Shown here in pieces: positions 12,101 through 25,301 of a DNA stretch of 64,000 bases (position 1 is the stretch's first letter; each line of letters begins with the position of its first letter). Location: the NCBI GenBank assembly GCA_023055355.1, contig JALJCS010000001.1, positions 73,635,381-73,699,380 of the forward strand, read 5' to 3'. A program made the position numbers and the translations under genes. The notes below the pieces were generated by a model. That model had not been told where the DNA came from. It made no database searches and was given only the letters and a program-made list of their open reading frames with translations. Source of the stretch: Agelaius tricolor (taxonomy: Eukaryota; Chordata; Aves; Passeriformes; Icteridae).

Positions 12101-15100
12101 ATCTCCAGCCTTTCATTGTCCTTAGAGTAACCCTTTGAATAGAATGTTTTGCGTGAGTTTCTCTTTCTGAAAGTGTTAGGTTGCCATTCTTCTGGTAGGC
12201 AGGACATAGTCCAAGTAATTCATATGCCTCTTGAGCATATGATTCAGTGAGTGGCTGGGTTTTTTTCTATATATGAAATGATATCATAGCTTCATTATAG
12301 AAAGGCTTGGATAGAAGCTCTTAGCTATTACTACGGGTGTCACACTTGACTGCTTCTGTACATAGCCCTGAGTCCCAAACCCACCATGGTGTGTTGGGTC
12401 AGAGATGCAGATGTGCATCTCTGCATTTGGTTGCTGAAGCTTTCTGTAAAAAAAGCTTCTGTCTCCTTGCCTTGCAGATGTGGACCTCAATAATTCTCCT
12501 TGAATCATGAGCTGACTACTAGACTAGACTTACTGGAAAATCTGTCTAAGCACTGTTTGAGGTTTTTCAAATCCTAATATCTCAGAGCCATGGGGTGACA
12601 GACCTTGAAAAAACCTACAATTCTGAACAGGGGTTCCTGTTGCCTTGGAAATGCAGGGAAACTGTTGAAGCTGAAAATAAGTCTGATGGTATCAGACAGG
12701 ATTGGTGTCTGTTAAGAACATGGAGTAATAAGGCAATTTAACATTTATACCACATGTTCATTTGCATGTTCATTTGCAGGTATGTCAAATTACTATTGTT
12801 GTTAACTCCATTTTCAAGAAAACAATATTAAGCCTGCAAAGTTGAGAGATTTAAAGAAAGGCTTTGGAGTACATACAAATCCCTCATAGGCAAATTAAGA
12901 CCATACTTGAAAAAGTTATGCTCCAAAACATTCAATAAACTGTAACATTATATATCAGCAAATTAAAAAAAAGTGCAACATAAGTAGATTTAAATGTCAG
13001 TACTTACCAGATGATGCAAGGATTTCTGAACTTGGGTAAAGCGTTGTGTTTAACTTCCCAAAGAAAAAAACAGAGTAGTATGGGTGAGAAAAAAACCCAA
13101 ATTACGTAAATGTGCATTTAGGGCTTAATGCTTTCTCTGTGTTTAACAAGGAATGTTCCTACATTTTGCAGGGTGGCTCATTTCTCTGGTTGGCCAAGGC
13201 CAGACACATGAAGATGTGTATCTAAAGTACTCAGCATTTGAAACATTTAGGGACAAGAATGGGACAAGACACAGACAAACTCAAACATCTCCTGTGTCTC
13301 CTATCTGATAGTTTGGTTTCTGTCTACTGTCTGACAGGTCCCTCATCTTGATAATAGGAGACTGAAGCAAAATTACGTGTACTGTGGCATACCTTCACAG
13401 ATGGGCTTAGAAGGAGGCCATCAGATTTCAGCACTTCTACCACTCCTTGATTTCTTGCCAATTGTTTTTGGTGTGATTCTAAAACTTAGAGGTCTAAATC
13501 TGAACTAGGCACCCCATGCTGTCCCTGCAGTCATTGGGGAAAAATAGCTCCAATATGTAAGTCAGCTGAAGCTAGGACATATGTCTACAACAGGTAAAAT
13601 TAACTACCCTATAGAGGATCCTATTTCTCTGCATTGACTATAAAATGGTCTGAGAATGACTTGATGAAATTCACTTCCCATATGTGTGTCTGAAATTAAT
13701 TGTGATGAATCCCACTACTTAAGCTTTTGCAATCCAGCCCTGACACCTCAGTTGGACAAATTCTGGAATCAGTATTTACCAAAGGTACAGAGGTTATAGC
13801 AGCTGTGGTGTCAGAAAGTATATCTCAAATTTTAAGTTCTAGCAGACTCATCAGAGCTCTACCTCACCTCTGATTTCCTTTCTATCATTCTCCTGCTCTA
13901 TCTTCTTGGTGGTACAAATTCCATGACCTCAAGATCAGAGGCCACAAACTACAAAGTAAGATAGGATGGTTCTGAAACAGCTTTGGTCTATAAGACCAAA
14001 TAACCTTATGGCTAGGGTTTTCAAAGATAGGATAGGGAACTTATTTCTGTTGCCTCATTTGGAAGAAATGGTTGAATCAGAACCTACTGTTATCCTCTGC
14101 AAGATGACAGCATCTTCTTGAAAGCATTTCTATTTAGTAAAAAAATCTACATGAAACAGGCCTTCTGTTTCCTGGTTTAGTATTTTACACTATAATTTAC
14201 TAGTTTCAGGTGAATAAGTGGCTGCCATGCCTCACTGTCTATCTACAGCCAATGTGTTTTCAATTGCTTTAGTAGTAAAACATCCACAGACAGCCAGTAA
14301 AGTTTTAAAATGCATCAAAATAATACAAACATGTTTTGGCAAATAAAATTAAAAAAAAAAAGAAGAAGAATTTCTCTCTTGGTTAAAGAAAACCAACCAA
14401 CCAACCAAACACAAACAAACAAACAAAACTAAAACAAAAACCCACAAAACTCAATTAGTTTTACATTATCTTGTCCAATTTTCCTTTTACCTTTTCTGAT
14501 GTTGATCTTTCTTCAAGAAAAAATGACATTTTAAGAAAAAAACTCAACAAAGTTTCATTAAAAATGTCAAAATGAAATGTTATGACATTATGAAAATGAA
14601 ACATTTAATTGAGAACAAATGTATGTATAATATTTTCACTTTTTAAATTGCCTCCTTTTTGTGTAAAATTGTTCACTTGATATGATAATCCTTTATACAG
14701 AGGAATTACTGTTCACAGAAAAAATTGTCACTCAATTCTACAAGAACACTTCCTAGAGAATAGGTGCAGGCCCTATCTTTCTTTTCCACTAGTTTATCCT
14801 TCCTAGTTCTGGTATTTCCCCACTTATCTCAATGGTTTCTGCAAATCCCAGTCTTATCTGCCTGAGTTATCCATCTGTCTGGAGTGTTGATGTTTAACTC
14901 AAAGATGATACAATACTTGGCAATAGTGTGCTTAAAAATGGGTGTAGCACTCCCCCTCATTTCATTTATAGCTGGCTTTTTTAGAAGTATGGAGAACATT
15001 GCCAGCTCATTGAGACATTGCAGTTAAAAAATATTCAGCCAATGCAGAAGTTCAAGTTATGTGAAATCACAGCACTGAGAACCTTGCCCACCATTTCTGG

Positions 15101-16164
15101 TGTGAGAAATGAGTCTCTGAAATAAATATGGTCCTTCCCACAGCTGTCTGTATAATGAAAATGTTGCTATTCTACTGGCAATCATTTGCAAATATTCCTC
15201 TTTCCTAACAGTCAGCATTTGGAAGGCTGGGGCCAAAGTTTTATGCAGAGCATTTCTTGGAATAATGCACTCTTCTTTCAGTTCCCTTGGTGTTGCAAAA
15301 TTTTGTGTGGAGGATGACATTTTGTTTTTCTCAACAGCTAACAGATTTTTATTCACATATTATTCTTGTGAACTTTCAGTTCCTTTTCCTTATGGAATGA
15401 ACTGCCACTCACATTTTTAAATGACTCATTCTCTCCTTGGGTGAAATGGTCTATTTCTTACACTGCCTGTTACAAGATACAGCCCCTTTCTTTTAGCTAC
15501 ATGCCATCTAATCTTTGCAACACTCTCAGTTGCCTGGTTTTCTCTTAGCAAGAATATTCATGACATTTTTCCCAATAAAAGACTTTTGCTCTATCCCAGG
15601 GATATTGTAAGTGACTTTAAACTTAGCTGTAGATCTGGGGATGCTATGGCTATGTACCCAGTTGCAAGAAAATAGTCAGATAATTTTGATTCTCCAATAA
15701 AATAGGCCCAGTTTGTAGTCAGTAGAGGTTTTGAATTGCTACTTTCCTTTTGTGAATGCTATACATTATTCATGCAGTAAATATCTGCAAAATGAAATAA
15801 AGTAGCTGCCTAGACTGTTTACACAATCCACCTCCTCTTCCTGGACTAGTCTGGTACATTTGCAAGAAGACAGCACTTGTGATTGATATTTCCAGCTTTT
15901 GTTCCCTACACAGCAAATTTTGGTACAGACACTATACCAATACCATTATATTTATAATAACAAATGTGTTCTACTTTGAAGTTATGTGGTGCAGTTTCAC
16001 TGTTTATTAAACAGAGCCAGGAGTTATACAACTTAAAGTGGCTGATGGTACCTTAATAGTATAAAGTGTTAACAAAAGGTGTAAGTTCATCTTAATCATT
16101 ACATTTATACCATGATAACATCAATTGAAGGAAAATTAATGGCAATCAGGATAAAATAAGATAA
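9110..16164. other. Unique AT-rich DNA, no gene seen
   Basis: About 7 kb without a recognisable gene or transposon. Low-complexity tracts occur at 14391-14427 (CCAA- and AAAC-type runs). A perfect 12 bp tandem pair (12754-12765, 12766-12777) creates an ATTTGCAT octamer at the junction. The minus-strand frame at 15057-15356 (99 codons) has no family resemblance that I can name. Confidence 0.55.
14391..14427. repeat. CCAA/AAAC low-complexity tract
   Basis: Four to five CCAA units are followed by several AAAC units and a further A/C-rich tail to about 14450. Simple sequence with no other apparent role. Confidence 0.85.
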
Positions 16165-17392
16165 GGCACACGATGAAATGGAAGGTGATTCAATACAACC
16201 AGCACAGCTTTACAGGGCAAGTCCTGCCTGTCTTAATGGCCTTGTATGATGGAGTGACTCCATCAGTGGACAAGGCAAGGGTTACAGATGTCATTTATCT
16301 GGAATTCTGTAAAGCCTTTTGACACAATCCCTCACAGCATCCTTCTCTCTCAATTGAAAAGACATGTATTTGATGGGTGGACTGTTCAGTGGATAAGGTA
16401 GTGGTTGGACAGTCACATCCAGAGGGTGATGGTGAAGTCCTCAGAGTCCCAAAGGACATCAGTGACAAGTGATGTCCCTCAGGGCTCTGTATTGGGACCA
16501 GTGCTGTTTAATATCCTCATTAATTACACAGGTGAAGGGAGCAAGTGCAGATGTGCAGCAAATTTGCAGATGACATGAAGCTGAGGGGTGCTGTTGGCAC
16601 ACCTGAAGGATGCCATCCAGAGGGACCTGGACAAGTTCGAGCAGTGGGACCATGGGAATCTCATGAGGTTCCAACAAGACCAAGGACAAGGTGCTGAGCC
16701 TGGGTTGGGACAACCCCCAGTATCAGCACAGTCTCAGATTCAGAGCAGCCTGGCACAGAAGCACTTGGGGGTGCCGGTGGATGGGAGGCTGGACATGACC
16801 CAGAAAGCCAAATGTGTCCTGGGATGCATCCAGAGCCCTGCGGCCAGCAGGGCCAGGAAGGAGATTCTGCCCCTCTGCTCAGTCCTGGTGAGACCCCACC
16901 TGCAGTGCTGCATTCAGCCCTGGGGTGTCCAGCACATGGAGCTGTTGGAGCAAGTCCAGAGGAGGGTCACCAAGGTGATCAGAGAGATGGAGCCCATCTA
17001 CTATGAGAAAAGGTTGGCAGAATTAGGATTGTTCAGCCTGGAGAAGAGAAGACTTCAGGGTGATCTAATTTTGCCCTTTCAGTACCTGAAGGAGCCTACC
17101 AGAAGGATGAAGAGGGACTATTTACAAAGGCCTGGAGTGACAGGACAAGTGGGAATGGATTCAAACTGAAAGACAGCCGCTTTATATTAGATATTAGGAA
17201 GAAATTCTATATTGTGAGAATGGTGAGGCACAGTTGCCCAGAGAAGTTGCAGATGCCCCATCTCTGGAAATGTTCAAGGCCAGGTTGGATGGGGCTCAAA
17301 GCAACCTGGTTTAGTGGAAGGTGTCTCTGCCCACAGCAGTGAGACTAGAATTTAGGGCCCTTCCAAACCAAGTCAATCTGTGATTCTATGAA
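16165..17392 (+). mobile_element. CR1 LINE, 5'-truncated, reverse transcriptase to 3' end
   Basis: The largest CR1 copy in the window, about 1.2 kb of ORF2 and 3' UTR. ORF2 encodes an endonuclease plus reverse transcriptase; only the RT part remains. RT motif VPQGSVLGP is readable from 16474 and the catalytic FADD box at 16563-16574, but the two lie in different frames, so the gene is frameshifted. A 193-codon open stretch (16588-17169) covers the C-terminal region with the block LGLFSLEKRRLQGDL. The 3' UTR ends in TGATTCTATGAA (17381-17392), the usual CR1 tail. There is no target-site duplication, as normal for CR1. The copy is dead: 5'-truncated, frameshifted and lacking the endonuclease. 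Confidence 0.95.
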
Positions 17393-20300
17393 ATGCTAAA
17401 AAGGGGTGTCGAAAACTTAGTCTGTCCAAGGTAAAATTTCACCTTATTCATTCACAGAATAGGATCAATATTGTTGTCCTTCCTTCAAACACCCAGCCTT
17501 TAGAGAACATGCAGACATTTCTCTCAGGCACTGTTCTTTGCGAAAAACAATTATTTCCTCTGGGCATCACACTTATTTCTTGTTTTTGTTGGCAGTGAGG
17601 GGCAAGGACAAAGGAAAGGCTGCCTTTCTCATTATCAGTCCTAGTTATAACTCAAATTAGTGTTAAGGAAGTGCTTTCTAGTCCATTCCAGACCAAACAT
17701 CCAGGTAGGGGGGCTCCCTAGAGTGTGGGTGTCCTCACAATAATGTGTAGGCTAAACAAAAATTGAAAAAATTGTTGTATTTTAAAAGGATTTTTACTGC
17801 AACATGAGAAGATATATATGTTGCCAGACCAATAAAACAATAATTATTTTATCTACATTATAGAATTTTATGGTAGGATATCTGCATAGCTGTACTATGT
17901 GCTATGAATCATATTGATTTTCAGCTCTTTACAGGCAGAATACAATATTCTCAAGACAGAAGACCTGGGGACATTAGGACCCCCTAGAGTTAGGCAGCAC
18001 CTCAAGTGTTTCAGGTATTTGAAATTTTAGTCCCAGGTGCTTATATCCATTCGTAGTTCTAATGCTTTATCTACATGAATCCTGTCATCACGACCCCAGA
18101 TCTTGGCAGAGATTTATTGACCTGATTTCATTTGGGTAAAACATTGGGAATCAACAAATACATGGTGTTTGTCAGGAATGTGGAGAAGGGCAGCAGCACT
18201 AGCAAAATAAATATAGCAGAAATAGCTAAAATAAGCAATAGAGGCAGGCTGTTCAGCATGCTACACCTAAAGGGCTTCAGATTTGGATTCTCCAGTTGTC
18301 AGCATCAGGCATATTTATTTTCCAGCCTTGCTCAAAAGACACTGGAGACATGGACACTATAGATGACTTGTTAGGACTGGATCAATGGAAATTAAATTGC
18401 CTGTAGTCAACAGGAAGCTCAGGCTTAAAATCTTCACTGAATTAATATTTCTTTTGGAGGTAATACCAATCCCTGGTGAGCCTATCATTAATTTGAAAGA
18501 TGTAACTAATCCCATTCATTCCAAAAAGTGTATTTTTGAAGTTTTTGTAATTCTACTACCTTCTGTGGGACTACACACCTGCTTAAGATGAAACACATGC
18601 TTCTGTGCTTTGCTGAATATGAGCTTTGGATTCAGTAAAAGCTTAAAGACTGACAATAATAATAACAATAAAACTGCTATAATTAAGACAGTGACACTAA
18701 GATGGTTACTGCTGTGGCTACACTGAGCCATGTATACGGTAACATACAGCACAGTAACAGTAATTACACACTTCACTAGTTTTTATTGTAATGTATGCTA
18801 TAGTGCAACCTAATTTCCATCCTGTGCATATTAACCCAAGATACATTTAGAGTGTTTACTACCTGGGTCGTTTGAACAGGAATGGGGATTATGTGTTTAA
18901 TGTGCATGTAGAATAAAAATAACATTTGCATTACTTATATGGAACCAGGAGTTATAACGAAAGCTTGCACCTCCTAACCACAGGACTTCTGAATATTAAC
19001 TTATTGAAACAGCCTGCTTTGGGACTATATTCAAGCAAAGTTTTCACTTTACAACCTTACAGCCTTGAGTTCCTAAAATATTGCTTTTGTTGTCAGACCC
19101 CCTTCAGGCAAGAGCTCATTATGTTCAAAGTCTAATCAATGTATATAATTGGAAGGCAAACAATGCTGAGCTACAGAGTTGTCAAATTAAACCGAATTTT
19201 GAATACTGTAACTAGTTAAGTACTTGAGTGCTTCAGCAATTTATGTTATGTGGAGTATCCAAGGAACTTGGCTGCATTTAAAAGAACATCATTGCTGCAA
19301 CCCCCTTTTCCATCTGTGGGGTTTATAACTCAGCTGTTTTAATGTGCTTTGGGCTGAACAAAGTTGGTATACAAGCTCTCAAGCCAGATGCTGTAATTCT
19401 CCCTCCCTTAAGCCCTGCAAAATTAAAAAGCTGTGGGTTGGGTTGCTTTTGAGAAGTTTTTCCTTATAGAATAGGAATGGATAATTTTGGCCAGTTTGGG
19501 ATATTTCATTCATATCCATCAAATACAAAAGTGCATTTATTTTTCACACTCAGGTTGTGCAACTCAGCAGTCTTAGTAGTTGGTGCAAAAAATTAGGATG
19601 GTAAAACATATAAACCAAGATCTTTGCTGGTACCAGTGGTGATAGCTGAGTTTCCAGCTCAGTTTTACTCCCTGTCTGCTACAAAAAAAATTGGCTTTCT
19701 TTTTTCTTCAGTCTCCTCTGTTTCTGCTTTCCCAAACTGCTGCTTTCTGATTTTATAAGAATCTGTGGGTTTGTGCCAGATATTTATGGCTCAGCCTTTG
19801 TTCTCAAACCTCTTCTCATATGTGTTTATTGATTAGAAACTATGAATTAGACCTTCCCAATAAGGAACAGGGTATTTTTGCGTGTGCAAATCTGATGACT
19901 AAAAAATTTTTCTGCGATTAATGGTCAATTATATTCTCTCCCCTCAGTCATCTGGGAGACTGATAGTCCCAATAAACCAAACAAATAATGTACTTTAAAA
20001 CTTTTGTCACAGACAGAATTTGAGGCCAAAAGTGACCATTTGATCTTCTAGTATTATTTCCAACTCTATAAATTCTAACCATATGTACTTTAATTTTCAA
20101 GAGCAACACTGAAAAGGGCAGATGTCTCTCACTCTCTCTTCACTTATTTTCAGACTATTTCTTTCTGGGTGCTATTAACAGTCACATTCTCATGGACTTT
20201 TATTTATTTACTTACTTTAGAACACCTTCTGATTGGTTCATTATAACTAATGAAGTAGTTCCTACACACACATTTACATGCAGTTAATGTGTATCATGCC

Positions 20301-22296
20301 ATCTGGAACTAATGATCTTGTAGACACAGCTTACTTGCTAATAAATCACTTCCAGCTATAGTTACACAAGCTTAGAAGGGTTGGTTTTGGGTTTTTTTGT
20401 GTTTTTTTTTTTTTTTTTTTTTTTTTTTTTGTTATCAACAACAACAACAAAATTTTAAACCATTTTCCAATTTTCCTATCTCTTTTTAAACTAGGGTTCA
20501 GTTTTGCCACTTTTACCCATACAAAGAAGATCCAACTATAGCAGTAACACTGCTGACATCACTGGACTTTTGGGATAGAGGGAAAATTCTTCACTTGATT
20601 TGTGATTCCACATTTGAATCCATACAATTATTTAGGTTTATATAAGAAACAGGTTGTCTTCACTTTGACACAAAACAATGTATACCTGTTTAAATTTGTT
20701 TAATCTTAAACAGGAGAAGAACTAATGCTGTTAAGAATAATCACTTTATTGAAGGGTCTTAGTAGATTATGTATTCATGTGTATCTGTTAAAATTTTCAA
20801 GCAAAATTTTGATTTGGGAGTTATGCTACTAAATAAAATGGCAATTTTCCGCTTTTTTTCTCTTTTTTTTTCTTCACCCAATAAAGCATCCTTGATGCAT
20901 TTATTCCAAGATTTTTAAGGAAATATCTGGTTTAATTCTGGTTTGCCATTCATGACAACATCTTCATCTTTTTTGTATAGAAGCACTTCTTTCTGCGCAT
21001 GCAGTGTATGATCCCAGAGATGACTGATCTAGGTGGGGGGCTGAGAGCTGTGTGGTCTCTGCGAAGCAGAACTAATTAGCACAGATGTAAAATTGTACTG
21101 AGGCTTTCAGGACCCAAAAGGGCAGCTTTGTAGGCTGCTGCCCAGTGCCATGAAGTCATTCATGTTCAAGGAGTCTTTAATATGGTGCTGTACCACACTA
21201 GGTAAACGTGTGTTCTGCTAAATTTGAGATAGCAGCACCAACAGTTTTCAAAAGATTTTTTATGTTTTTATGCTCATCTCAATATTAGCATGCTACAGAA
21301 AAATAATGTTCAGGCTGCAGGTAAATGATTGTGTTTCTGACTTTGTCATGGCTGTACAGAAGAAATAAAATTATTTGGAAGTGACATGAGTGGAGAAAAG
21401 TGACATATGGGGAGTGAAAAAGCTGGTCAGGGAATGGAAAACCTAAAAAATCAGGTTTGAGATGAATGTGTTTAGTGCTTCCTGAGGGAGGTGCTGGGCA
21501 GCCCTGCCCCTAATCACCAGGGAAAAATAAAGCAAACCTGTACCACACAAATCAAATATGATCCAGTGACCACAACTGGGGAAGGGGGACACTTTTTGTC
21601 TGGATGGCTGGAAAATGCTGGATGGAAATGTCCAGTTATAGAATTATCTGCTCATATAAAACATGTACATAAGGCCCAATAGTTCTAATGTAGGTTGTGG
21701 TATAGTGGTAATATACTTGTATAGACAGCAAATTTGGTTTTCAGTTTTCAAAATTTAGGGACAAAGTAAGCTTAACGTAGGAATGCCTGAAGTTTCAACC
21801 CCACCTCCATCTTTTTCTTCTCTCTCATGTATCTGACATTTATTCTCAGTATGTCTTATTTTCTCTGTGTAGACCAGTTCTTCTTCATGCTCTCTTGCAT
21901 CCTAGCCTGGTTTCTGCTGAGGAATTAACTAATCATATTTCTCTTTTGCTAAGGGTAAGGGCTTGTTCTCTGAGACTGCAATCTTGTAATTAAAGAAAGC
22001 TTACAATGCCAGTGTCAATCACACTGCTCTGAAAGTGGATAGCAATAACCTCAGCTATGTTCCATTATACAGCACCTTTCAGATTATGATCAGGAAAGTA
22101 ATGTTTTAGGGACATGGATCTGACTCAGTCTGTAACTGAGGGTTTAAATGGCTCAGACTTCTGCTCCTGACCCCTTCTTTTCTGTGCTTTACAAGATAAT
22201 ATCCACGCATGAAGAATGTAAGAAAGACTATGTTTTTCTATTTTTGCTCAAAATATTCTGGGCTAAAAATGCCCCTGTAGGACCTAAATGGAAAGG
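17393..22296. other. Unique DNA, no gene seen
   Basis: About 4.9 kb without a recognisable gene. It contains a T29 tract followed by (CAA)5 at 20402-20450. The stretch 19270-19440 is non-repetitive with enhancer-like composition, but nothing specific can be assigned. The frames at 18132-18591 and 18516-18776 are AT-rich and unrecognised. Confidence 0.55.
20402..20450. repeat. T29 homopolymer followed by (CAA)5
   Basis: Twenty-nine T (20402-20430), a five-base gap and five CAA units (20436-20450). A long T run can be the tail of a minus-strand retroposed RNA, but no poly(A) signal or gene-like sequence lies next to it on the minus strand. I call it simple sequence; its length is prone to assembly error. 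Confidence 0.85.
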
Positions 22297-22988
22297 AATC
22301 ATAGAATTGTTTGGGCTGGAAAGGATCTTTAAAGGTCATCTAGTTCAAACCCCTTGCAATGAGCAAGAACATCTTCAATGAGATCGCGCTGGTCAGAGCC
22401 CCATCCAGACTGACCTTGAATACTTCCAGGGATGGGGCATCCACCACATCTCTGAGCAATCTCTTCCACCATAATAACAAAAATATCTTCCTTATATATA
22501 GTTTTATATCTACTTTAAATCTACCCCCTTTCAGTTTAGAAACATTACCCCTTTTCCTACTGCACTGAGCTGTACTAAAAAGGCTGTCCCCATCTTTCTT
22601 ATAAGACCCTCTTAAGAATTGAAGGGTTGCAAAAAGGTCTCCCCAAAGCCTCCTCTTCTCTAGCCCCAGGTCTCTCAGACTTACTCCATAGGAGAAGTGC
22701 TCCAGCCCTGTGACCATTTTCATAACCCTGCTCTGGAGTCTCTCTAGCAGGTCCACATTATTCTTGTGTGGGGATACCAGGGCTGGATGATGTTCTGCAC
22801 ATGGGGTCTCATGAATGCAGAGAAGGGGAGAACTACATTCCTTGACCCTCAGCCTGCTAGCCACACTTCTTTTGATGCAGCCCAGGACAAGTTTGGCTTT
22901 CTGGAGTGTGATTGCACATTGTCATGTCCAGCTTTTCCTTCACCAGCACCCCTAAGTCCTTCTCTGATGGGCTGGTCTCAGTCTGCTC
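22297..22988 (-). mobile_element. CR1 LINE 3' part with a long surviving ORF2 fragment
   Basis: A minus-strand CR1 of about 690 bp whose 3' tail (AATCATAGAATTG on the plus strand) starts at 22297. A frame from 22864 down to 22340 stays open for 174 codons across the C-terminal part of ORF2 and into the 3' UTR. Recognisable blocks are LLERLQSRVMKMVTGLEH, DLGLEKRRLWGDL and VVDAPSLEVFK. The thumb-like tail of the RT is present, but the catalytic motifs are beyond the truncation. An open frame reading into 3' UTR sequence is probably chance, not selection. Confidence 0.93.
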
Positions 22989-24404
22989 ATCTCCACAGTG
23001 CAACAAATAAATAAAAAAAATCATGCTCTATGTTACAATTATGGTCTTCATCCCTGTGATTTAGATGACTAGGATCAAAATAGTTATTCCAGAGAGTTTT
23101 CTAGAAAAACTAAAACAAAAATACAAAATAAATAATATCAGAAAGTATTTAACCTGCCCTTCCCCCCCTCCCATTCTAGATAAAAAGAAGTACAAGACAT
23201 AATTTTCTTGTGCTGTCTTTCAACATAACAGGTACTTCTCACCCACCTCAAGTCAATGTTATCCTCAGAAATGTTCATTTTGACTCCCAAATTCTAAAAG
23301 TCATGGTTAAGGAAATACTATTTATTGATACATCCTTCCACTACCACACTTTTAGCACACATGTACAGTGTGATTTAAGCATGGTGTCAAGGCTACTAAA
23401 GCAGGTAGATCCCAAGTTGGTAACTTTGCATAAAAGGGTGGGAATTTGTTAGGTTGGGAGTGAGAACTAGATGCATTAGTGTGATCCATATGTGAAGCCT
23501 TGTTCTGTGTTTTTTGTGTCCTGTTTCTGGGCTGTCTGTGGTGGGACAGGCTCCAGTCACAATGTTGATGTGATATTGGATCTCCCTGAGAGTCTTAAAT
23601 CCTTTCTCCACAACATACACTATTTGAAAAGATTGCTTGTAAACAGTTTTTTTTCTGAATTGTATCAATTTCTTACAAGCAATGTTCATTGTGTAGTTTG
23701 ATCTATCATTTCAGTTCTCTCCAAATACAATATAAGTAAGTGGAGACATGATTTTCTGAAGGAAGAGACATGAAATTAGTTTCCTTTTTTGAAAATCATA
23801 CAAAAATAGGATCCAAATGCTCAACATAGGCAGCTAATCTAGACAGACTAGATTTCCCTTTAGAGGCCCTCAGAACTACTTATCCTTCCCATTAACTACA
23901 TTGAAAGCCAGAGTATTTGTTTTAGTAATAAAAGGTATATTATTCTCCTATTACCCATAGACAATACAATCCATGAACCTTTGAACTTTTCTATTTGAGT
24001 ATAAAACATTACTTGGGTCACAGGTTAGATTTTTAACCATATGATAAATATAATGTCCATGTTTCCTTTTAGTATATGCTGCATTTTTAGATTTTCAGAT
24101 GATTACAACTGCTTCTAGGTTAAATCAATAAAATATGCTTTAATATTCTTGAAATCATTGAATTCCACAAACAATCCAGAGGAACATTTGGCAGGAGTAG
24201 AAATTTCAGTACAATGGCATGAGATATCAACACAAAAAAATCAGTCTAGCTGAAATAATTCTATATTTAACCACTGCTTGAAGAAATATGCTAAATATTT
24301 TCTGTAAATATCAACTAATTATGTAATGAAAATCACTATAATTATGACATTTTTTAAAGTAAGAATGGCTTAAGCTAGGCGGAGCAGAGGATTAATATTT
24401 AAAA
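22989..24404. other. Unique AT-rich DNA, no gene seen
   Basis: No transposon or gene recognised. Overlapping frames at 23210-23701 on both strands are unrecognised. Confidence 0.5.
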
Positions 24405-25020
24405 TTACCTCAATCTACTGGAAAATTGGTTCAAAATGGACAAAATGGGATTCAACAAAAAGCTTATGTGCAATATCTTATGAAATCAATTACACACATA
24501 GGTAAAATACAGACTAGCCAACTAGGCAACACCACTGCAAAAAGCAGTGGAGCTAAAGTGGACAGAAAACTGAACACAATATCAACAAGTTGTTGATAAA
24601 ATGGGAAATCACCTTTGGCAATCTAGGAAAAACAATGTTGAAGAAAGACAACCAGGTAATTATTGCTCAGTATCCTGTGCTAGGGGAAGAAGCATCTAGG
24701 GTATTATCCCCATTTCAAGAAGATGAAGTTCAATTGGACAGAATCCAAAAGAGGCATATAAGGATGATTAGAGGCTGGAAAACATCACCTCTGAGGAAAT
24801 GTTCTAAATAATTAGAATTGCTTATTCTAGAAGAGAGAGAATGGGGTTAAGAGAAAGGGAGGAAGTCTGCAAGAGGGGCATGTGGGAGCTGTGGTAAAAT
24901 ATGCAAAAGGTTGGAGTTATCTGTTGTTCTCAGAGTCTACTGGGTTTGTGATATGAAAACCAATTTCCTTAATTCTTGAGGGAGTGAGACAAAAAATGTC
25001 CTTTTCTTAGATACTAGGAA
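24405..25020 (+). mobile_element. Old CR1 LINE relic, L3-like subfamily
   Basis: A heavily diverged CR1 stretch covering the end of the RT domain. On the plus strand it keeps the reptile-type CR1 order: a DKCK-like region, a short run with 'CTAGGCAAC', the 'GATCACAAGCT'-like segment decayed, then the C-terminal block VQLDRIQKRHIRMIRGWKT (frame 24590-24811). Decayed sequence resembling 'TTAGATACTAGGAA' before 25020 marks the start of the 3' UTR. Divergence is much greater than in the other CR1 copies, and the subfamily looks like those of turtles and crocodilians, so the insertion probably predates modern bird orders. The subfamily call is from memory and tentative. Confidence 0.7.
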
Positions 25021-25301
25021 TTTATTTTTATTAATTTTAATATTTAAAATTTGTATAATTACTAATTTAAGTATTTCTTAATTTTTTGATAATTTAATAA
25101 TTTTCTTGCCTTTTATTTTCGTCTTTTGCCTAGTCTTTAGAGAGCAACAGCAAATAATTGTTCCTTCAGTAAAGAGGAAAGAGAAAAAGCTCTTTTTTTT
25201 TTTTTTGTGAAGTTCTGTTTGCCCTTTCCCACTCTGAAAGTTTTGAAAGTTTAAAAAAATTGAAAAATATAGAGGTGACCTGCATGAGGTGTTGATGGCA
25301 A

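Noticed and set aside
20402..20430. T29 tract as the tail of a minus-strand processed pseudogene
   Set aside because: No poly(A) signal or gene-like sequence adjoins it on the minus strand.
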